A DNA stretch of 64,000 nt from an uncultured Parabacteroides sp. GTDB taxonomy: Bacteria > Bacteroidota > Bacteroidia > Bacteroidales > Tannerellaceae. Positions 1 to 9,189 of the stretch are shown here, piece after piece. Where the stretch lies: assembly GCA_910577325.1 (NCBI GenBank), contig CAJTMR010000007.1, positions 74,593 to 138,592 of the forward strand. Direction: 5' to 3'. The notes beneath the pieces are model-generated. The model was not told where the DNA came from and searched no databases. It saw only the letters and a program-made list of their open reading frames with translations. Both the position numbers and the translations under genes were made by a program. Numbering within the stretch: the stretch's first letter is position 1; each line of letters begins with the position of its first letter.

Positions 1-1628
1 CGATACAGATCTCTTCCGCCCCGTCTTCGGTACGCCAAATAGGCAACGGCGTCCCCCAATAGCGGCTACGGCTCAGGTTCCAGTCCTGTAGGTTTTCCAA
101 CCATTTGCCGAAACGTCCCGTACCGGTGCTCTGCGGTTTCCAGTTGATCGTATTGTTCAGCTCAATCATCCGTTCGCGGCAAGCGGTCGTGCGGATAAAC
201 CAGCTATCCAGCGGATAATACAACACAGGCTTGTCCGTACGCCAACAGTGCGGATAATTGTGCACATGCTTTTCGATACGGAACACACGGTTCTGCGCTT
301 TCAGCATCATGCAGATTTCTATATCCAACGTTTCGTCTTTTTCACCTTTGGTCGCATCGTAGGCGTTCTTCACGAACTTGCCCTGCCACGGATCGTAATC
401 GGCAGCATTCATATTTGCCTGTACATATTCCGGATCGAGGTCTTCCAGCAGGTAATATTTGCCGGTCATATCGACCATCGGACGCTTGTTGCCATCCTTG
501 TCGGTCAACATCAACGGAGGCACGCCATTTGCTTTTGCCACCCTGTCATCATCCGCACCGAAAGTCGGAGCGATATGCACGATACCCGTACCATCTTCCG
601 TCGTTACGAACTCACCGGTAATCACGCGAAAAGCCCCTTCTCCGGGATTCACCCACGGCGTCAGTTGTTCGTATCTCATGCCGTTCAATTCCGTACCTTT
701 CCATTCAGCAACGACTTTAAACGGAACCAGTTTGTCTCCTGCCTTGTAATCATCCAGCTCCAGATCGGCAGCCTTCGGATTAAAATACGCATCCAAACGG
801 TCCTTGCCAACCACCGCTGTCATCGGCATACCCGTGTACGGATTGTAAGTCCGGACAGCTACATACGTAATATTCGGACCCACACAAAGAGCCGTGTTGG
901 ATGGCAAAGTCCACGGAGTAGTAGTCCAAGCCAAGAAGAAAGGTTCTCCGAACTCGGTCATTTCCGGTTTCGGATCGAGAATGCGGAACTGAGCCGTACA
1001 AGTCGTATCCTTCACGTCGCGGTAGCAACCCGGCTGGTTCAACTCGTGCGAGCTAAGGCCTGTTCCGGCAGCCGGCGAATAGGGTTGGATCGTGTACCCT
1101 TTATAAAGCAATTTTTTATTATAAAGTTCCTTCAGCAGATACCACAATGTTTCGATATAACGGTTGTCGTACGTGATATACGGGTTTTCAAGGTCTACCC
1201 AATATCCCATCTTCTGTGTCAGGTCCGTCCATTCCTTCGTGAACTTCATCACGTCGCGGCGGCAGGCGGCATTATATTCGGCCACAGAGATCTTATTGCC
1301 GATATCCTCTTTGGTTATGCCCAATGATTTCTCGACACCCAACTCCACCGGCAGGCCATGCGTATCCCATCCCGCCTTGCGGTTAACGAGATATCCTTTC
1401 ATGGTCTTATAACGGCAGAAAATATCCTTAATCGAACGGGCAATCACATGGTGAATACCGGGCATACCGTTTGCAGAAGGAGGACCTTCATAAAATACAA
1501 ACGAGGGATGTCCTTCGCGGATTTCAAGACTCTTATGGAAGATGTCGCCATCCTGCCATTTCTTCAGCACCTCTTTATTGACGTTCGACAAGTCAAATTT
1601 CGAGTATTCGGCAAATTTCTTACTCATA
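1..1628 (-). CDS. ileS: Isoleucyl-tRNA synthetase, N-terminal part (cut by the window edge)
   Basis: Charges tRNA-Ile with isoleucine in the cytosol. The minus frame is open from the ATG at 1628 to the window edge, giving about 542 codons, roughly half of a class I synthetase of about 1,100 residues. The N-terminus reads MSKKFAEYSKFDLSNV, followed near residue 50 by PPSANGMPGIHH, which contains the HIGH-type ATP-binding motif of this family. A segment reading WDTHGLPVELGVEK follows, as in IleS/ValS enzymes. The KMSKS motif and anticodon domain lie outside the window. A long plus-strand open frame over this gene is a shadow. A -7 promoter element lies about 40 bp upstream. Identification is from recalled family motifs. 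Confidence 0.95.
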
Positions 1629-1665
1629 TCGCGTTATATTTATCAGTCTTCTCAAAAATTGCCGC

Positions 1666-1673
1666 AAAGGTAG
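1666..1673 (-). promoter_or_regulatory. Candidate -7 promoter element for ileS
   Basis: On the minus strand this reads TACCTTTG, an exact match to the Bacteroidetes -7 consensus TAnnTTTG, about 40 bp before the ileS start. The matching -33 position shows only ATTG, so the promoter is partly supported. Confidence 0.5.
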
Positions 1674-1713
1674 TGATTTAATTCGAATTAGGCAATACGG
1701 GAACAGCAAGGTC

Positions 1714-2751
1714 TCAAATCTCTCCGGACGTCTTTTCCAAAGCCATCAACAACGCCACCACTTCCGAATAATTCCTCCGCCCGGAGGGGATGTTATTCCC
1801 TTTCAGGAACCAGTTGTAAACGGTTTTCTGGATTTCTCCAATGACCGGACTGTACAAATCCTCCCAGTAAGCGACTTTGCGGTTGTAAATATCTTTTACT
1901 TCGGGAGAAATCGTTTCTTTCCATCGGTCAAATTCTTCTTCCGGCAGGAGTTGATATGCGTTGCCCAGCACGTACGGCAACAAAGCGAAATAAGCTGAAA
2001 AACGGATTTCCGGCACTTCCGAACGGGAACAAACCAGAAAACCGTACAGATTCGCTTCCGCCTCGCCGGATATCCCCAGCACATGCGCCATTTCATGTGC
2101 ATAAGTAAACGGATACTGGACAGGCAGCAATCCGGGATTCAGATTATATTCGGTAAAAAACGGCCCCATATACCCCAAAACACCCACACTGCTCATCAAC
2201 GAAGGGAACAGCATCGGCTTCGGATGCAAGTATCCGGCAGGAGCAACCAACCCGAATCTTCCGGCTATTTCCCGATATCCTTTTTTAGATTCCTCCGCGA
2301 CAACCACCTTGTCTACCTCCTCCACAGGGACAAAAGAAGCATTCAAGGCATCCGTGTAAGCGGACAGGAAAGAACGGAACGCATCGGCCGAATAAGTCGC
2401 ATACGGGAGCTGTGTCCGGGTAAAAAAATCCTGTCGGAAATAATTCAACCCCCACGCCATATAAAACCAAGCATACACCCACAACAGATATTCGACTGTC
2501 CGCCCCGCCAGCTTCTTCCACGGACATTTGCCGGCAACGGCACGGACCACATAAAAAAGCAATCCGGCAATACTGCCATATATCAGGCAATCACTCACCG
2601 AAAAAGGGAAAAAAGATGAGAAACGGGACAGGACGGCCGACACATACGGATAGACATTCCGGGCATACGCCTCGCCCGCTTCCGGCAAACACATAGTGAA
2701 CCAGATAGCAACTAAAAGGAGAGGCAAAACTGTCCGGCGTATATATTTCAA
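1714..2751 (-). CDS. DUF3810 family membrane-anchored protease-like protein
   Basis: 345 residues. The N-terminus has a hydrophobic segment (about residues 5-25) and further hydrophobic stretches near 50-70 and 88-105, so the protein is membrane anchored. The motif HEMAH at residues 219-223 fits the HExxH zinc-metalloprotease signature, with a downstream glutamate in GEAEAN as a plausible third ligand. This is the pattern of DUF3810; no substrate is known to me. The start codon overlaps the metH stop by 4 bases (ATGA), which indicates translational coupling as the last gene of the NigD-Yip1-smpB-metH operon. The proteolytic role is inferred from the motif only. Confidence 0.85.
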   Translation of the reverse strand: MKYIRRTVLPLLLVAIWFTMCLPEAGEAYARNVYPYVSAVLSRFSSFFPFSVSDCLIYGSIAGLLFYVVRAVAGKCPWKKLAGRTVEYLLWVYAWFYMAWGLNYFRQDFFTRTQLPYATYSADAFRSFLSAYTDALNASFVPVEEVDKVVVAEESKKGYREIAGRFGLVAPAGYLHPKPMLFPSLMSSVGVLGYMGPFFTEYNLNPGLLPVQYPFTYAHEMAHVLGISGEAEANLYGFLVCSRSEVPEIRFSAYFALLPYVLGNAYQLLPEEEFDRWKETISPEVKDIYNRKVAYWEDLYSPVIGEIQKTVYNWFLKGNNIPSGRRNYSEVVALLMALEKTSGEI

Positions 2752-5700
2752 TTCGATATGTTTTTATTCAATAACTTCCTGACTTCCGTTTCCGACAGGT
2801 TCCGGCGACAGGCGTAATCCTTCATCTGCTCCTCGTCGATAGGGCCAATCATGAAATATTGCGAATCCGGATGTGCAATATAAAGACCACTGATCGTCGC
2901 CGTCGGATACATCGCACCGTTTTCCGTCAACCGGACACCGATCTGCGACATATCCAACAACCGATCCAACGTATCGTTCAAAAGTTGGTCCGGCAATGAA
3001 GGATAACCGACAGCGGGACGTATTCCCTGATATTTCACTTTGTACAGGTCGGAGACGGAAAGCGATTCGTCCGGAGCATATCCCCAATATTCCTTACGAA
3101 CCTTTTCATGGAGATATTCGGCTGTAGCCTCGGCCAGACGGTCGGTCAAGGTTTGCAATAACATGGAATTATAGGTATCGCCCTCCTGCTCGAACCGTTC
3201 TTTCAGGGATTCGACACCGACACCGGCTGTCACCACGAAAACCCCGACATAATCCGTACGCCCTCCCGATACCGGCATCACATAATCGGCCAGCGACTTA
3301 TAAACACCCTCCTCTTTCTTCGTCTGTTGGCGCAAAACAGGCAGCAAGACATCCCCTATCCGGATGTTATCCCCGTCACTGTTTGCCGGGAAAAAGCCAT
3401 AAACAGCCTTGCAATACTCTGCTTTCATCTCAACCAGGCGATCCAGCAGCTTGACAGCATCTTCATATAACCGCACAGCCTCCGATACCTTCGCCCGGTC
3501 TGCTTCCGGAAACTCGGCCAGCCAAGCGGCACGACAAGCGTCGCAGCCGTGTATTTGCGCAATTTCCGAGAAACGTCCGTTCAGTTTCCAGGCACTGAAG
3601 AAGAAACTCCAATGGATATATGGGATTATTTCTTCCAAAGGAAGAGAAGGAATCACCTGTACCCCGCTCTGGGCCGGGACAACCGGATTATAAGAGGCCC
3701 AGTCTGTCTTCGGACAGTTAGCCCGTGCTTCCGCCAACGACACCAGTATCTCTTTTTTCTTATCTATGGAGGCGCGCAAAGTCTCATACTCGCTATTCAA
3801 CCGGTCAACATAAGCATCCCGCGTATCCGGGTTCAACAGTTTAGCCGCAATCAACGGGTTTTGCGAGGCATCCTGTACATGAATGACAGGATAATCATAA
3901 TGAGGAGCTATCTTAATGGCTGTATGCAACTTCGAAGTCGTAGCGCCGCCCACCATTATGGGAATACTCAGGCCGGCTTTCTGCATCTCGTCCGCCACAT
4001 GAACCATCTCTTCAAGCGAAGGTGTGATCAGACCGGAAAGACAGACCAGGTCGGGCTTTTCTTCCATTGCCTTTTTCACAATCACGTCCGCCGGGACCAT
4101 CACTCCCAAATCAATCACCTCATAGTTGTTACAAGCCAGGACAATCGAAACAATATTCTTTCCGATATCGTGTACATCCCCTTTCACTGTCGCAAACAGA
4201 ACCTTTCCTGCCTTAGCAGAATCGGAAGATATCTTTTCCGCCTCGATTGCCGGTTGCAAAATGGCAACGGCCTTTTTCATCGTACGAGCAGTCTTGACAA
4301 CCTGCGGCAAGAACATTTTTCCGATACCGAACAATTCGCCGACCTTGTTCATCCCGCTCATCAACGGTCCATCGATAATATCCACCGCACGCGGATAAAC
4401 CTTCAATGCCTCCTGCAAATCTTCTTCCAGATGATCGCCGATCCCCTTGACCAACGCATATTCCAGCCGTTCCTTCAACGGATATTCACGCCAAATTTCC
4501 AACTTTTCTTCTCCTCCCTCCTGCGCTTTCACATGCAGCTCCTGGGCGTATGCGATCAATTCTTCCGCAGCTTCCGGGCGACGCGCCAGAATGACGTCTT
4601 CCAACAATATACGGAAAGAAGGTTCGATATCTTCATAGAGTACGGACGACGACGGATTCACGATCCCCATATCCATGCCTTTGCCAATCGCATGATACAG
4701 GAATACGGAATGCATGGCCTCCCGTACATAATTATTTCCGCGAAAAGAGAAAGAAAGATTGCTGACACCGCCGCTCACCTTCGCACCCGGCAAATTCTTC
4801 TTTATCCATTCCACGGCACGGATAAAGTCCAAACCGTACCGGTCATGTTCCTCCATACCAGTAGCAATCGCCAGCACATTCGGATCGAAAATGATACCGT
4901 TCGGATCGAAATCGACTTTCTCCCGGAGGAGACGGTAAGCACGTCCGCAGATCTCGATCTTTCGTTCAAACGTATCAGCCTGCCCTTTTTCGTCAAAAGC
5001 CATCACGACCGTAGCCGCTCCCAACTGCTTGATGCGAGCGGCATGTCGCAGGAATACCTCTTCGCCTTCTTTCAATGAAATCGAATTCACGATGCTTTTA
5101 CCCTGCACGCACATCAAACCCTTTTCGATCACCTCCCATTTCGATGAGTCGATCATCACAGGCACACGCGAAATATCAGGCTCGGAAGCGATCAGGTTCA
5201 GGAAAGTCGTCATCTCCTTCACGGCATCCAACATCCCGTCGTCCATATTGATATCGATCACTTGTGCGCCATCTTCCACCTGCTTGCGGGCAATCGTCAA
5301 AGCCTCTTCATAATTCTCTTCCTTGATCAGGCGCAAGAATTTACGTGAACCGGCCACATTGCATCGTTCACCGACATTCACGAAATTATTATCCGGCTTA
5401 ACTTCAAGCAATTCCAAACCAGACAGCCAAAGACAACCAGGCTTGGAAGCCGGGACATGCGGCTTAGCCCCTCTTATCAGTTCAGGATATTTGGCGATAT
5501 GTGCCGGCGTCGTACCGCAGCAACCTCCCAAAATATTCACCAGACCTTCGTCAATGAAGGGCTTTACATGAACAGCCATCTTTTCCGGCGTCTCATCATA
5601 GGAACCGAAACTGTTCGGCAGCCCGGCATTCGGATAAGCACTTATATAATAAGGGGCATGTTTGGCCAGTTCAACCAAGTAAGGTTTCATATCGGCAGCA

Positions 5701-6443
5701 CCGAAAGAGCAATTCAAGCCGACACTGACAATATTGGCATGTTGCACGGAAGCCAAGAACGCGCGCAATGTCTGTCCAGAAAACGTACGTCCTCCCTGAG
5801 CCGATAGCGTCAGAGAAAGCATAATAGGCAAATCCTTACCTTTTTCCTTCAGCACGGTCTCGGCAGCTTCCAGTCCGGCTTTCACATTCAGCGTGTCGAA
5901 AGTCGTTTCAAACAGGATGATATCCACGCCACCGTCAACCAAGGCGTCTACCTGTTCCTTATAGGCGTCATACAAATCCATATAAGTGACAGCCCGGTAA
6001 GCCGGATCACTTACGTCGGGGCTCATCGACGCCGTCTTATTGGTCGGGCCGACAGAGCCGGCAACAAAGATCGTGCGACCCGGATGTTCCGCCATAAAGC
6101 CGTCGGCCACCTCGCGCGCCAACTTTCCGGCAGCCAAGTTGATATTCCGTACCTGCCCCTGCATGCCGTAGTCTTCCATCGAGACGGCATTTGCATTGAA
6201 AGTGTTGGTAGCAAAAATATCAGCACCGGCATCCAAATACTGACGGTGAATCGATTTGATCACATCCGGCCGGGTAATACACAACAGGTCGTTATTTCCT
6301 TTCAGGTCGCTCGCCCAACCGGCAAACTGTTCTCCGCGATAATCCTTCTCGGTCAATTTAAACCCTTGGACCATCGTACCCATTCCTCCGTCCAGAATCA
6401 AAATACGTTCTTTCAGGACATTCAAAAATATATCTTTATCCAT
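2748..6443 (-). CDS. metH: Cobalamin-dependent methionine synthase
   Basis: Transfers a methyl group from methyltetrahydrofolate via B12 to homocysteine, making methionine in the cytosol. At 1,231 residues it has the full four-module length. Visible in order: the homocysteine-binding barrel (about 1-330) with zinc cysteines in LNCSFGA and GGCCGTTPAHI; the pterin-binding barrel (about 350-620, VGERCNVAGS and DINMDDGMLD); the B12 cap and Rossmann module (about 650-880) with the cobalamin-histidine motif DVHDIGKNIV; and the S-adenosylmethionine activation domain with RPAVGYPSLPDQ near the C-terminus. It starts 9 bp after smpB and overlaps the DUF3810 gene by 4 bases. No B12 riboswitch is seen before it, so transcription probably comes from the operon promoter near 8340. 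Confidence 0.98.
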   Translation of the reverse strand: MDKDIFLNVLKERILILDGGMGTMVQGFKLTEKDYRGEQFAGWASDLKGNNDLLCITRPDVIKSIHRQYLDAGADIFATNTFNANAVSMEDYGMQGQVRNINLAAGKLAREVADGFMAEHPGRTIFVAGSVGPTNKTASMSPDVSDPAYRAVTYMDLYDAYKEQVDALVDGGVDIILFETTFDTLNVKAGLEAAETVLKEKGKDLPIMLSLTLSAQGGRTFSGQTLRAFLASVQHANIVSVGLNCSFGAADMKPYLVELAKHAPYYISAYPNAGLPNSFGSYDETPEKMAVHVKPFIDEGLVNILGGCCGTTPAHIAKYPELIRGAKPHVPASKPGCLWLSGLELLEVKPDNNFVNVGERCNVAGSRKFLRLIKEENYEEALTIARKQVEDGAQVIDINMDDGMLDAVKEMTTFLNLIASEPDISRVPVMIDSSKWEVIEKGLMCVQGKSIVNSISLKEGEEVFLRHAARIKQLGAATVVMAFDEKGQADTFERKIEICGRAYRLLREKVDFDPNGIIFDPNVLAIATGMEEHDRYGLDFIRAVEWIKKNLPGAKVSGGVSNLSFSFRGNNYVREAMHSVFLYHAIGKGMDMGIVNPSSSVLYEDIEPSFRILLEDVILARRPEAAEELIAYAQELHVKAQEGGEEKLEIWREYPLKERLEYALVKGIGDHLEEDLQEALKVYPRAVDIIDGPLMSGMNKVGELFGIGKMFLPQVVKTARTMKKAVAILQPAIEAEKISSDSAKAGKVLFATVKGDVHDIGKNIVSIVLACNNYEVIDLGVMVPADVIVKKAMEEKPDLVCLSGLITPSLEEMVHVADEMQKAGLSIPIMVGGATTSKLHTAIKIAPHYDYPVIHVQDASQNPLIAAKLLNPDTRDAYVDRLNSEYETLRASIDKKKEILVSLAEARANCPKTDWASYNPVVPAQSGVQVIPSLPLEEIIPYIHWSFFFSAWKLNGRFSEIAQIHGCDACRAAWLAEFPEADRAKVSEAVRLYEDAVKLLDRLVEMKAEYCKAVYGFFPANSDGDNIRIGDVLLPVLRQQTKKEEGVYKSLADYVMPVSGGRTDYVGVFVVTAGVGVESLKERFEQEGDTYNSMLLQTLTDRLAEATAEYLHEKVRKEYWGYAPDESLSVSDLYKVKYQGIRPAVGYPSLPDQLLNDTLDRLLDMSQIGVRLTENGAMYPTATISGLYIAHPDSQYFMIGPIDEEQMKDYACRRNLSETEVRKLLNKNISN

Positions 6444-6452
6444 AAAGGTTCG

Positions 6453-6914
6453 TTACCGTTTAAACGCACGATCCATCTCCCTGCGGTCGTCCCGCTCCTT
6501 GATAGAGTCGCGTTTGTCATATTCCTTCTTACCTTTGGCGATAGCGACAACGATTTTTGCCAGTCCCTTCTCATTAATGAAAAGACGAGTCGGAACAATC
6601 GTAAAGCCACTATTGCGGGCAGCCGTTTCTATCTTCCGCAATTCTTTTTTAGTCAACAGCAACTTACGGTCACGGCGAGCCGTATGGTTATTGTATGTAC
6701 CATAGAAATATTCCGCCACATACATATTCTTCACCCACAATTCACCTTTCTCCACAATACAGAACGTATCTACCAAACTCGCCTTTCCCAGACGGATCGA
6801 TTTTATTTCCGTTCCGGTCAGCACGATCCCCGCCGTAAACGTATCGAGCAACTCATAATCGAAAGTCGCCCGCTTGTTCTTTATCTGTATGTTATTACTA
6901 ATCTTCTCTTTCAT
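6453..6914 (-). CDS. smpB: SsrA-binding protein SmpB
   Basis: Binds tmRNA and delivers it to stalled ribosomes for trans-translation. 153 residues, the usual length. Typical motifs are seen: a start in NIQIKNKRATFDYELLDTFTAGIVLTGTEIKS, then SFCIVEKGELWV-like and NNHTARRDRKLLL-like segments, and a basic C-terminal tail rich in K, R and D ending RAFKR that is expected to enter the decoding centre. It lies 12 bp after the Yip1-like gene and 9 bp before metH, inside one minus-strand operon. The ssrA gene is not in the window. Confidence 0.96.
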   Translation of the reverse strand: MKEKISNNIQIKNKRATFDYELLDTFTAGIVLTGTEIKSIRLGKASLVDTFCIVEKGELWVKNMYVAEYFYGTYNNHTARRDRKLLLTKKELRKIETAARNSGFTIVPTRLFINEKGLAKIVVAIAKGKKEYDKRDSIKERDDRREMDRAFKR

Positions 6915-6926
6915 CTTATTCTTTTA

Positions 6927-7493
6927 TCAAAAACGCAAACCAGGCATCAACATGGAAAGAATGATCTCAATCAACCAAGGGGTCAACAGAATCAAACCTG
7001 TCGCAATCCCTACAAACTTCAAGCGTATCTTTTCCTCCACCTGCATATAAGAACTGGCCCCTTCCCACACGATATAAAACGTATATAAGACAAATATACG
7101 CAAAAAGAAAAACTCAGGAAGCAGCATCAACACGATATTCAATGTAAACAGCAATGAGGACGAATAACCGACAAAACGTTGACACAGCCTCACATCCTTC
7201 TCCCGTTTGAACAATCCCTGCCAAAGTTCGTTCAACAAATAAGAAGCCAGATAAAAACCGCCGAATGCGGCGACCAATGTCCGGATAGACGATTTCAGCG
7301 CCAGTTCGACATCAAACTCTTTCCGGGTGAACAGCACACCCAGAAAAGCCGCCACCGTAACGAATCCGATCAGGGGATACACAAACCGGGATAAAAACTC
7401 ATCGTCATTTTCTTCTTTTCTCGTTAGAATATCCCACGCCTTCGCCGGCTGGGAGATGATGGCCACGACCAATTTAAATATTTCTTTATACAT
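6927..7493 (-). CDS. Yip1-like integral membrane protein
   Basis: 188 residues with about five hydrophobic helices (roughly 38-58, 72-90, 110-128, 130-150 and 160-182). The N-terminal phrase KLVVAIISQPAKAWDIL followed by a loop and membrane helices is characteristic of the YIP1 (PF04893) family in Bacteroidetes. Its molecular role is unknown; the family includes membrane-trafficking proteins in eukaryotes, but that says little for bacteria. It sits between the NigD-like lipoprotein (33 bp upstream) and smpB (12 bp downstream), so it is co-transcribed with them. Confidence 0.75.
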   Translation of the reverse strand: MYKEIFKLVVAIISQPAKAWDILTRKEENDDEFLSRFVYPLIGFVTVAAFLGVLFTRKEFDVELALKSSIRTLVAAFGGFYLASYLLNELWQGLFKREKDVRLCQRFVGYSSSLLFTLNIVLMLLPEFFFLRIFVLYTFYIVWEGASSYMQVEEKIRLKFVGIATGLILLTPWLIEIILSMLMPGLRF

Positions 7494-7525
7494 TTTTCAA
7501 TACGTTCGTTTGCTATTTTATTGTT

Positions 7526-8287
7526 TTATTTACCTTCTCCAGTCAAGTCTATGGTAAAAATATCAGAACTTTTCCAGTTTATCGACGCAGAGTCTTTCCC
7601 GAATGAATACGCATAGTTAATGCGGAACTTCAGTTCATCCGAATGATTCTTTTCCGCCTCTTTCACCAAATTTTCTATATTGAAGGCACAAGGGATAATC
7701 ATCGACTCGCCTCTTGTCGTGTCCGCCTTTATTCTGACCGTGCGAAGGTAGAGGTCATAAATCTTATCGTCTCCCAGCCGCTCATCCGGACTATAGGACA
7801 AAGAAAAACTATCCACCTGGTTTGCCGGATGATTGCCCATCACCGTGAACAGAAACAAATTCCCCCTAATATAAGCGGTACGTGCTTGAAGAGAAGAAAG
7901 CAGCAGCTCATTCTTTTCAACAGTGGAAGTATCGGTCAACGTATTGAAAAAACCCCACCGTCTGACCTCAGAGATCGTATTCTCATAAATGACAGCCTCG
8001 ATATAACTGGTATCCGTTCCAGCTCCCATATTGTTCGCAGTCCCGTAATCGATGGAATAATCAAACAAAATACATTCACCGTTTTCCACATTGGCCTTCT
8101 GGAAGTCATCCGAAGAAACCACCACGTCTCCTTTGGTATAAACAGCTTTACCCGGTCCGTATCCGGTCACTACGACCCCAGCCTGATTTGCCATCGTCAA
8201 CTGGGTGGCCGGGTCTCCCAAACAAGAACTCAACATAACCAAACAAAAGGCCCAAATGCCATATAATACTGTTTTTCTCATTTCCAT
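7526..8287 (-). CDS. NigD-like lipoprotein
   Basis: 253 residues. The signal peptide ends in the lipobox LSSC (about residues 19-22), so the mature protein is a lipid-anchored envelope protein. The rest is mostly beta-rich with the pattern of NigD-like proteins of Bacteroidales (named from a bacteriocin locus, function unknown). First gene of the operon that runs on to Yip1, smpB, metH and DUF3810, behind a strong consensus promoter 50-80 bp upstream. Two in-frame ATG codons lie six bases apart (8287 and 8281); either could be used. Family assignment is by recall of sequence style; a general envelope lipoprotein is the safe reading. Confidence 0.7.
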   Translation of the reverse strand: MEMRKTVLYGIWAFCLVMLSSCLGDPATQLTMANQAGVVVTGYGPGKAVYTKGDVVVSSDDFQKANVENGECILFDYSIDYGTANNMGAGTDTSYIEAVIYENTISEVRRWGFFNTLTDTSTVEKNELLLSSLQARTAYIRGNLFLFTVMGNHPANQVDSFSLSYSPDERLGDDKIYDLYLRTVRIKADTTRGESMIIPCAFNIENLVKEAEKNHSDELKFRINYAYSFGKDSASINWKSSDIFTIDLTGEGK

Positions 8288-8336
8288 ATATAAATTAGAA
8301 GTCTATTTATCTTCCTCTCCTAATGGAGGAAACGCA

Positions 8337-8367
8337 CAAAGGTACGAAAAAAGGTTTATACGGCAAA
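8337..8367 (-). promoter_or_regulatory. Consensus promoter of the NigD-Yip1-smpB-metH-DUF3810 operon
   Basis: Minus strand: -33 TTTG (8364-8367), 19 bp spacer, -7 TACCTTTG (8337-8344). Both elements and the spacing match the Bacteroidetes sigma-ABfr consensus exactly. The predicted start of transcription is about 45 bp before the first gene. Confidence 0.8.
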
Positions 8368-8388
8368 AGTTACCCTTTTTGTTTCCAG

Positions 8389-8595
8389 GGCAACCGCACC
8401 AAAATCAGAAAGCGTCCGTCTGTTTTCGCCACCGATACGGACTAACTACATAAATGTTTTTTGCAAAAACTACTATCATACTATCACATTCGCCTGTATA
8501 TTACTTCAAACCAATATGTTATAACATGATAGTTGCCATTTTCTACTATCATTCATCTGTCATAACTATCATGGTATAAAACGATAACATCTTGT
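8389..8595 (+). repeat. Dispersed CTATCAT-rich element, copy 1
   Basis: Non-coding. Begins with GGCAACCGCACCA (8389-8401), then CGCCACCGATACGGACTAA (8427-8445), then clusters of the heptamer CTATCAT or its complement ATGATAG (near 8473, 8526, 8545, 8566). Copy 2 (8925-9099) is inverted relative to it and copy 3 (19555-19757) is also inverted. By eye copies 1 and 3 are roughly three-quarters identical over about 200 bp. No open frame is conserved between copies. This and the two following features fill the 900-bp gene-free stretch 8288-9189. Confidence 0.75.
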
Positions 8596-8717
8596 GTATC
8601 AATCATACGATAAAAACAGGGACCGTCCGGAAACAGGTGCAAAATAGGTTAAAACGGCTTCTTTTTTCATCAAGACAAGCTTTTCTTTTGTCAAAAACAG
8701 CTTGCAGAGCCGCTTGA

Positions 8718-8795
8718 GACCCGGGTGTACCCACTACGGAGACCCGGGTGCGGGAGAGGCGCAGACCCGGGTCTGCGCGAAGCCCTGACGGGGAT
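8718..8795. repeat. Array of GACCCGGGT units with 23-bp period (array A)
   Basis: GACCCGGGT occurs at 8718, 8741 and 8764, exactly 23 bp apart, and a degenerate GACGGGGAT follows at 8787, again 23 bp on. The third unit lies in a perfect 20-bp palindrome (8759-8778, GCGCAGACCC and its complement). The array sits midway between the inverted element copies 1 and 2. Units are contiguous and much alike, so this is not a CRISPR. Confidence 0.7.
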
Positions 8796-8924
8796 GCAGA
8801 GAAGTTTATCCGCCGTGTCGGAGGTACTTTTACGCCCTGTTTTTGCATCTTTTTCGCCGATGGCCACTTTTGTATACATAAACATAAACAGCGCATTATC
8901 AGCTATATAAACAAATAGTCATGC

Positions 8925-9099
8925 AAAAAACATGATAGATGCATGATGGTAGAATGATAGTAGAAAACAGTAACTGTCATGCTTTAACACATTGTAAGAC
9001 AACAGTTAATAACCGGATATGATAGTATGATAGTTGATTTGCGAAATTTTCATGGGAGAAGAGAAGTGGTTCCGGATAGCAATTTCTGGTGCGGTTGCC
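8925..9099 (-). repeat. Dispersed CTATCAT-rich element, copy 2 (inverted)
   Basis: Ends with TGGTGCGGTTGCC (9087-9099), the exact complement of the first 13 bases of copy 1. Contains ATGATAG clusters (near 8930, 8959 and 9019-9032). It lacks a clear match to the CGCCACCGATACGG block. Copies 1 and 2 therefore form a 711-bp inverted pair with a 13-bp perfect outer end. The rpsP promoter begins about 20 bp beyond it. Confidence 0.7.
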
Positions 9100-9119
9100 T
9101 GATTTTATACCACCATATA

Positions 9120-9150
9120 TTTGTATTGTACACGAAAATTCATATCTTTG
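9120..9150 (+). promoter_or_regulatory. Consensus promoter of rpsP
   Basis: -33 TTTG (9120-9123), 19-bp spacer, -7 TATCTTTG (9143-9150), an exact match to the Bacteroidetes consensus. Expected leader of about 33 nt before the rpsP ATG at 9190. Confidence 0.8.
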
Positions 9151-9189
9151 CACCCGCTAATACAAACAGCTTAAATTAATTATTCAAAC

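Noticed and set aside
248..1327. Long plus-strand open frame of 359 codons
   Set aside because: It is the antisense shadow of ileS; the protein has no signal or domain, and the minus frame carries clear IleS motifs.
2083..2619. Plus-strand frame over the DUF3810 gene
   Set aside because: Shadow; the opposite strand carries HEMAH and membrane segments and is in an operon.
3549..5078. Plus-strand open frame of 509 codons
   Set aside because: Antisense shadow of metH; composition is rich in H, R and F as expected from reversed codons, with no recognisable domain.
8718..8795. CRISPR array
   Set aside because: Units are contiguous with only partial divergence and no unique spacers of 30 or so bases; no cas genes are near. 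The same holds for arrays B and C.
8603..8910. Small open frames on both strands over array A
   Set aside because: They run through the 23-bp repeat and palindrome, so the frame comes from repeat sequence; none is like a protein.
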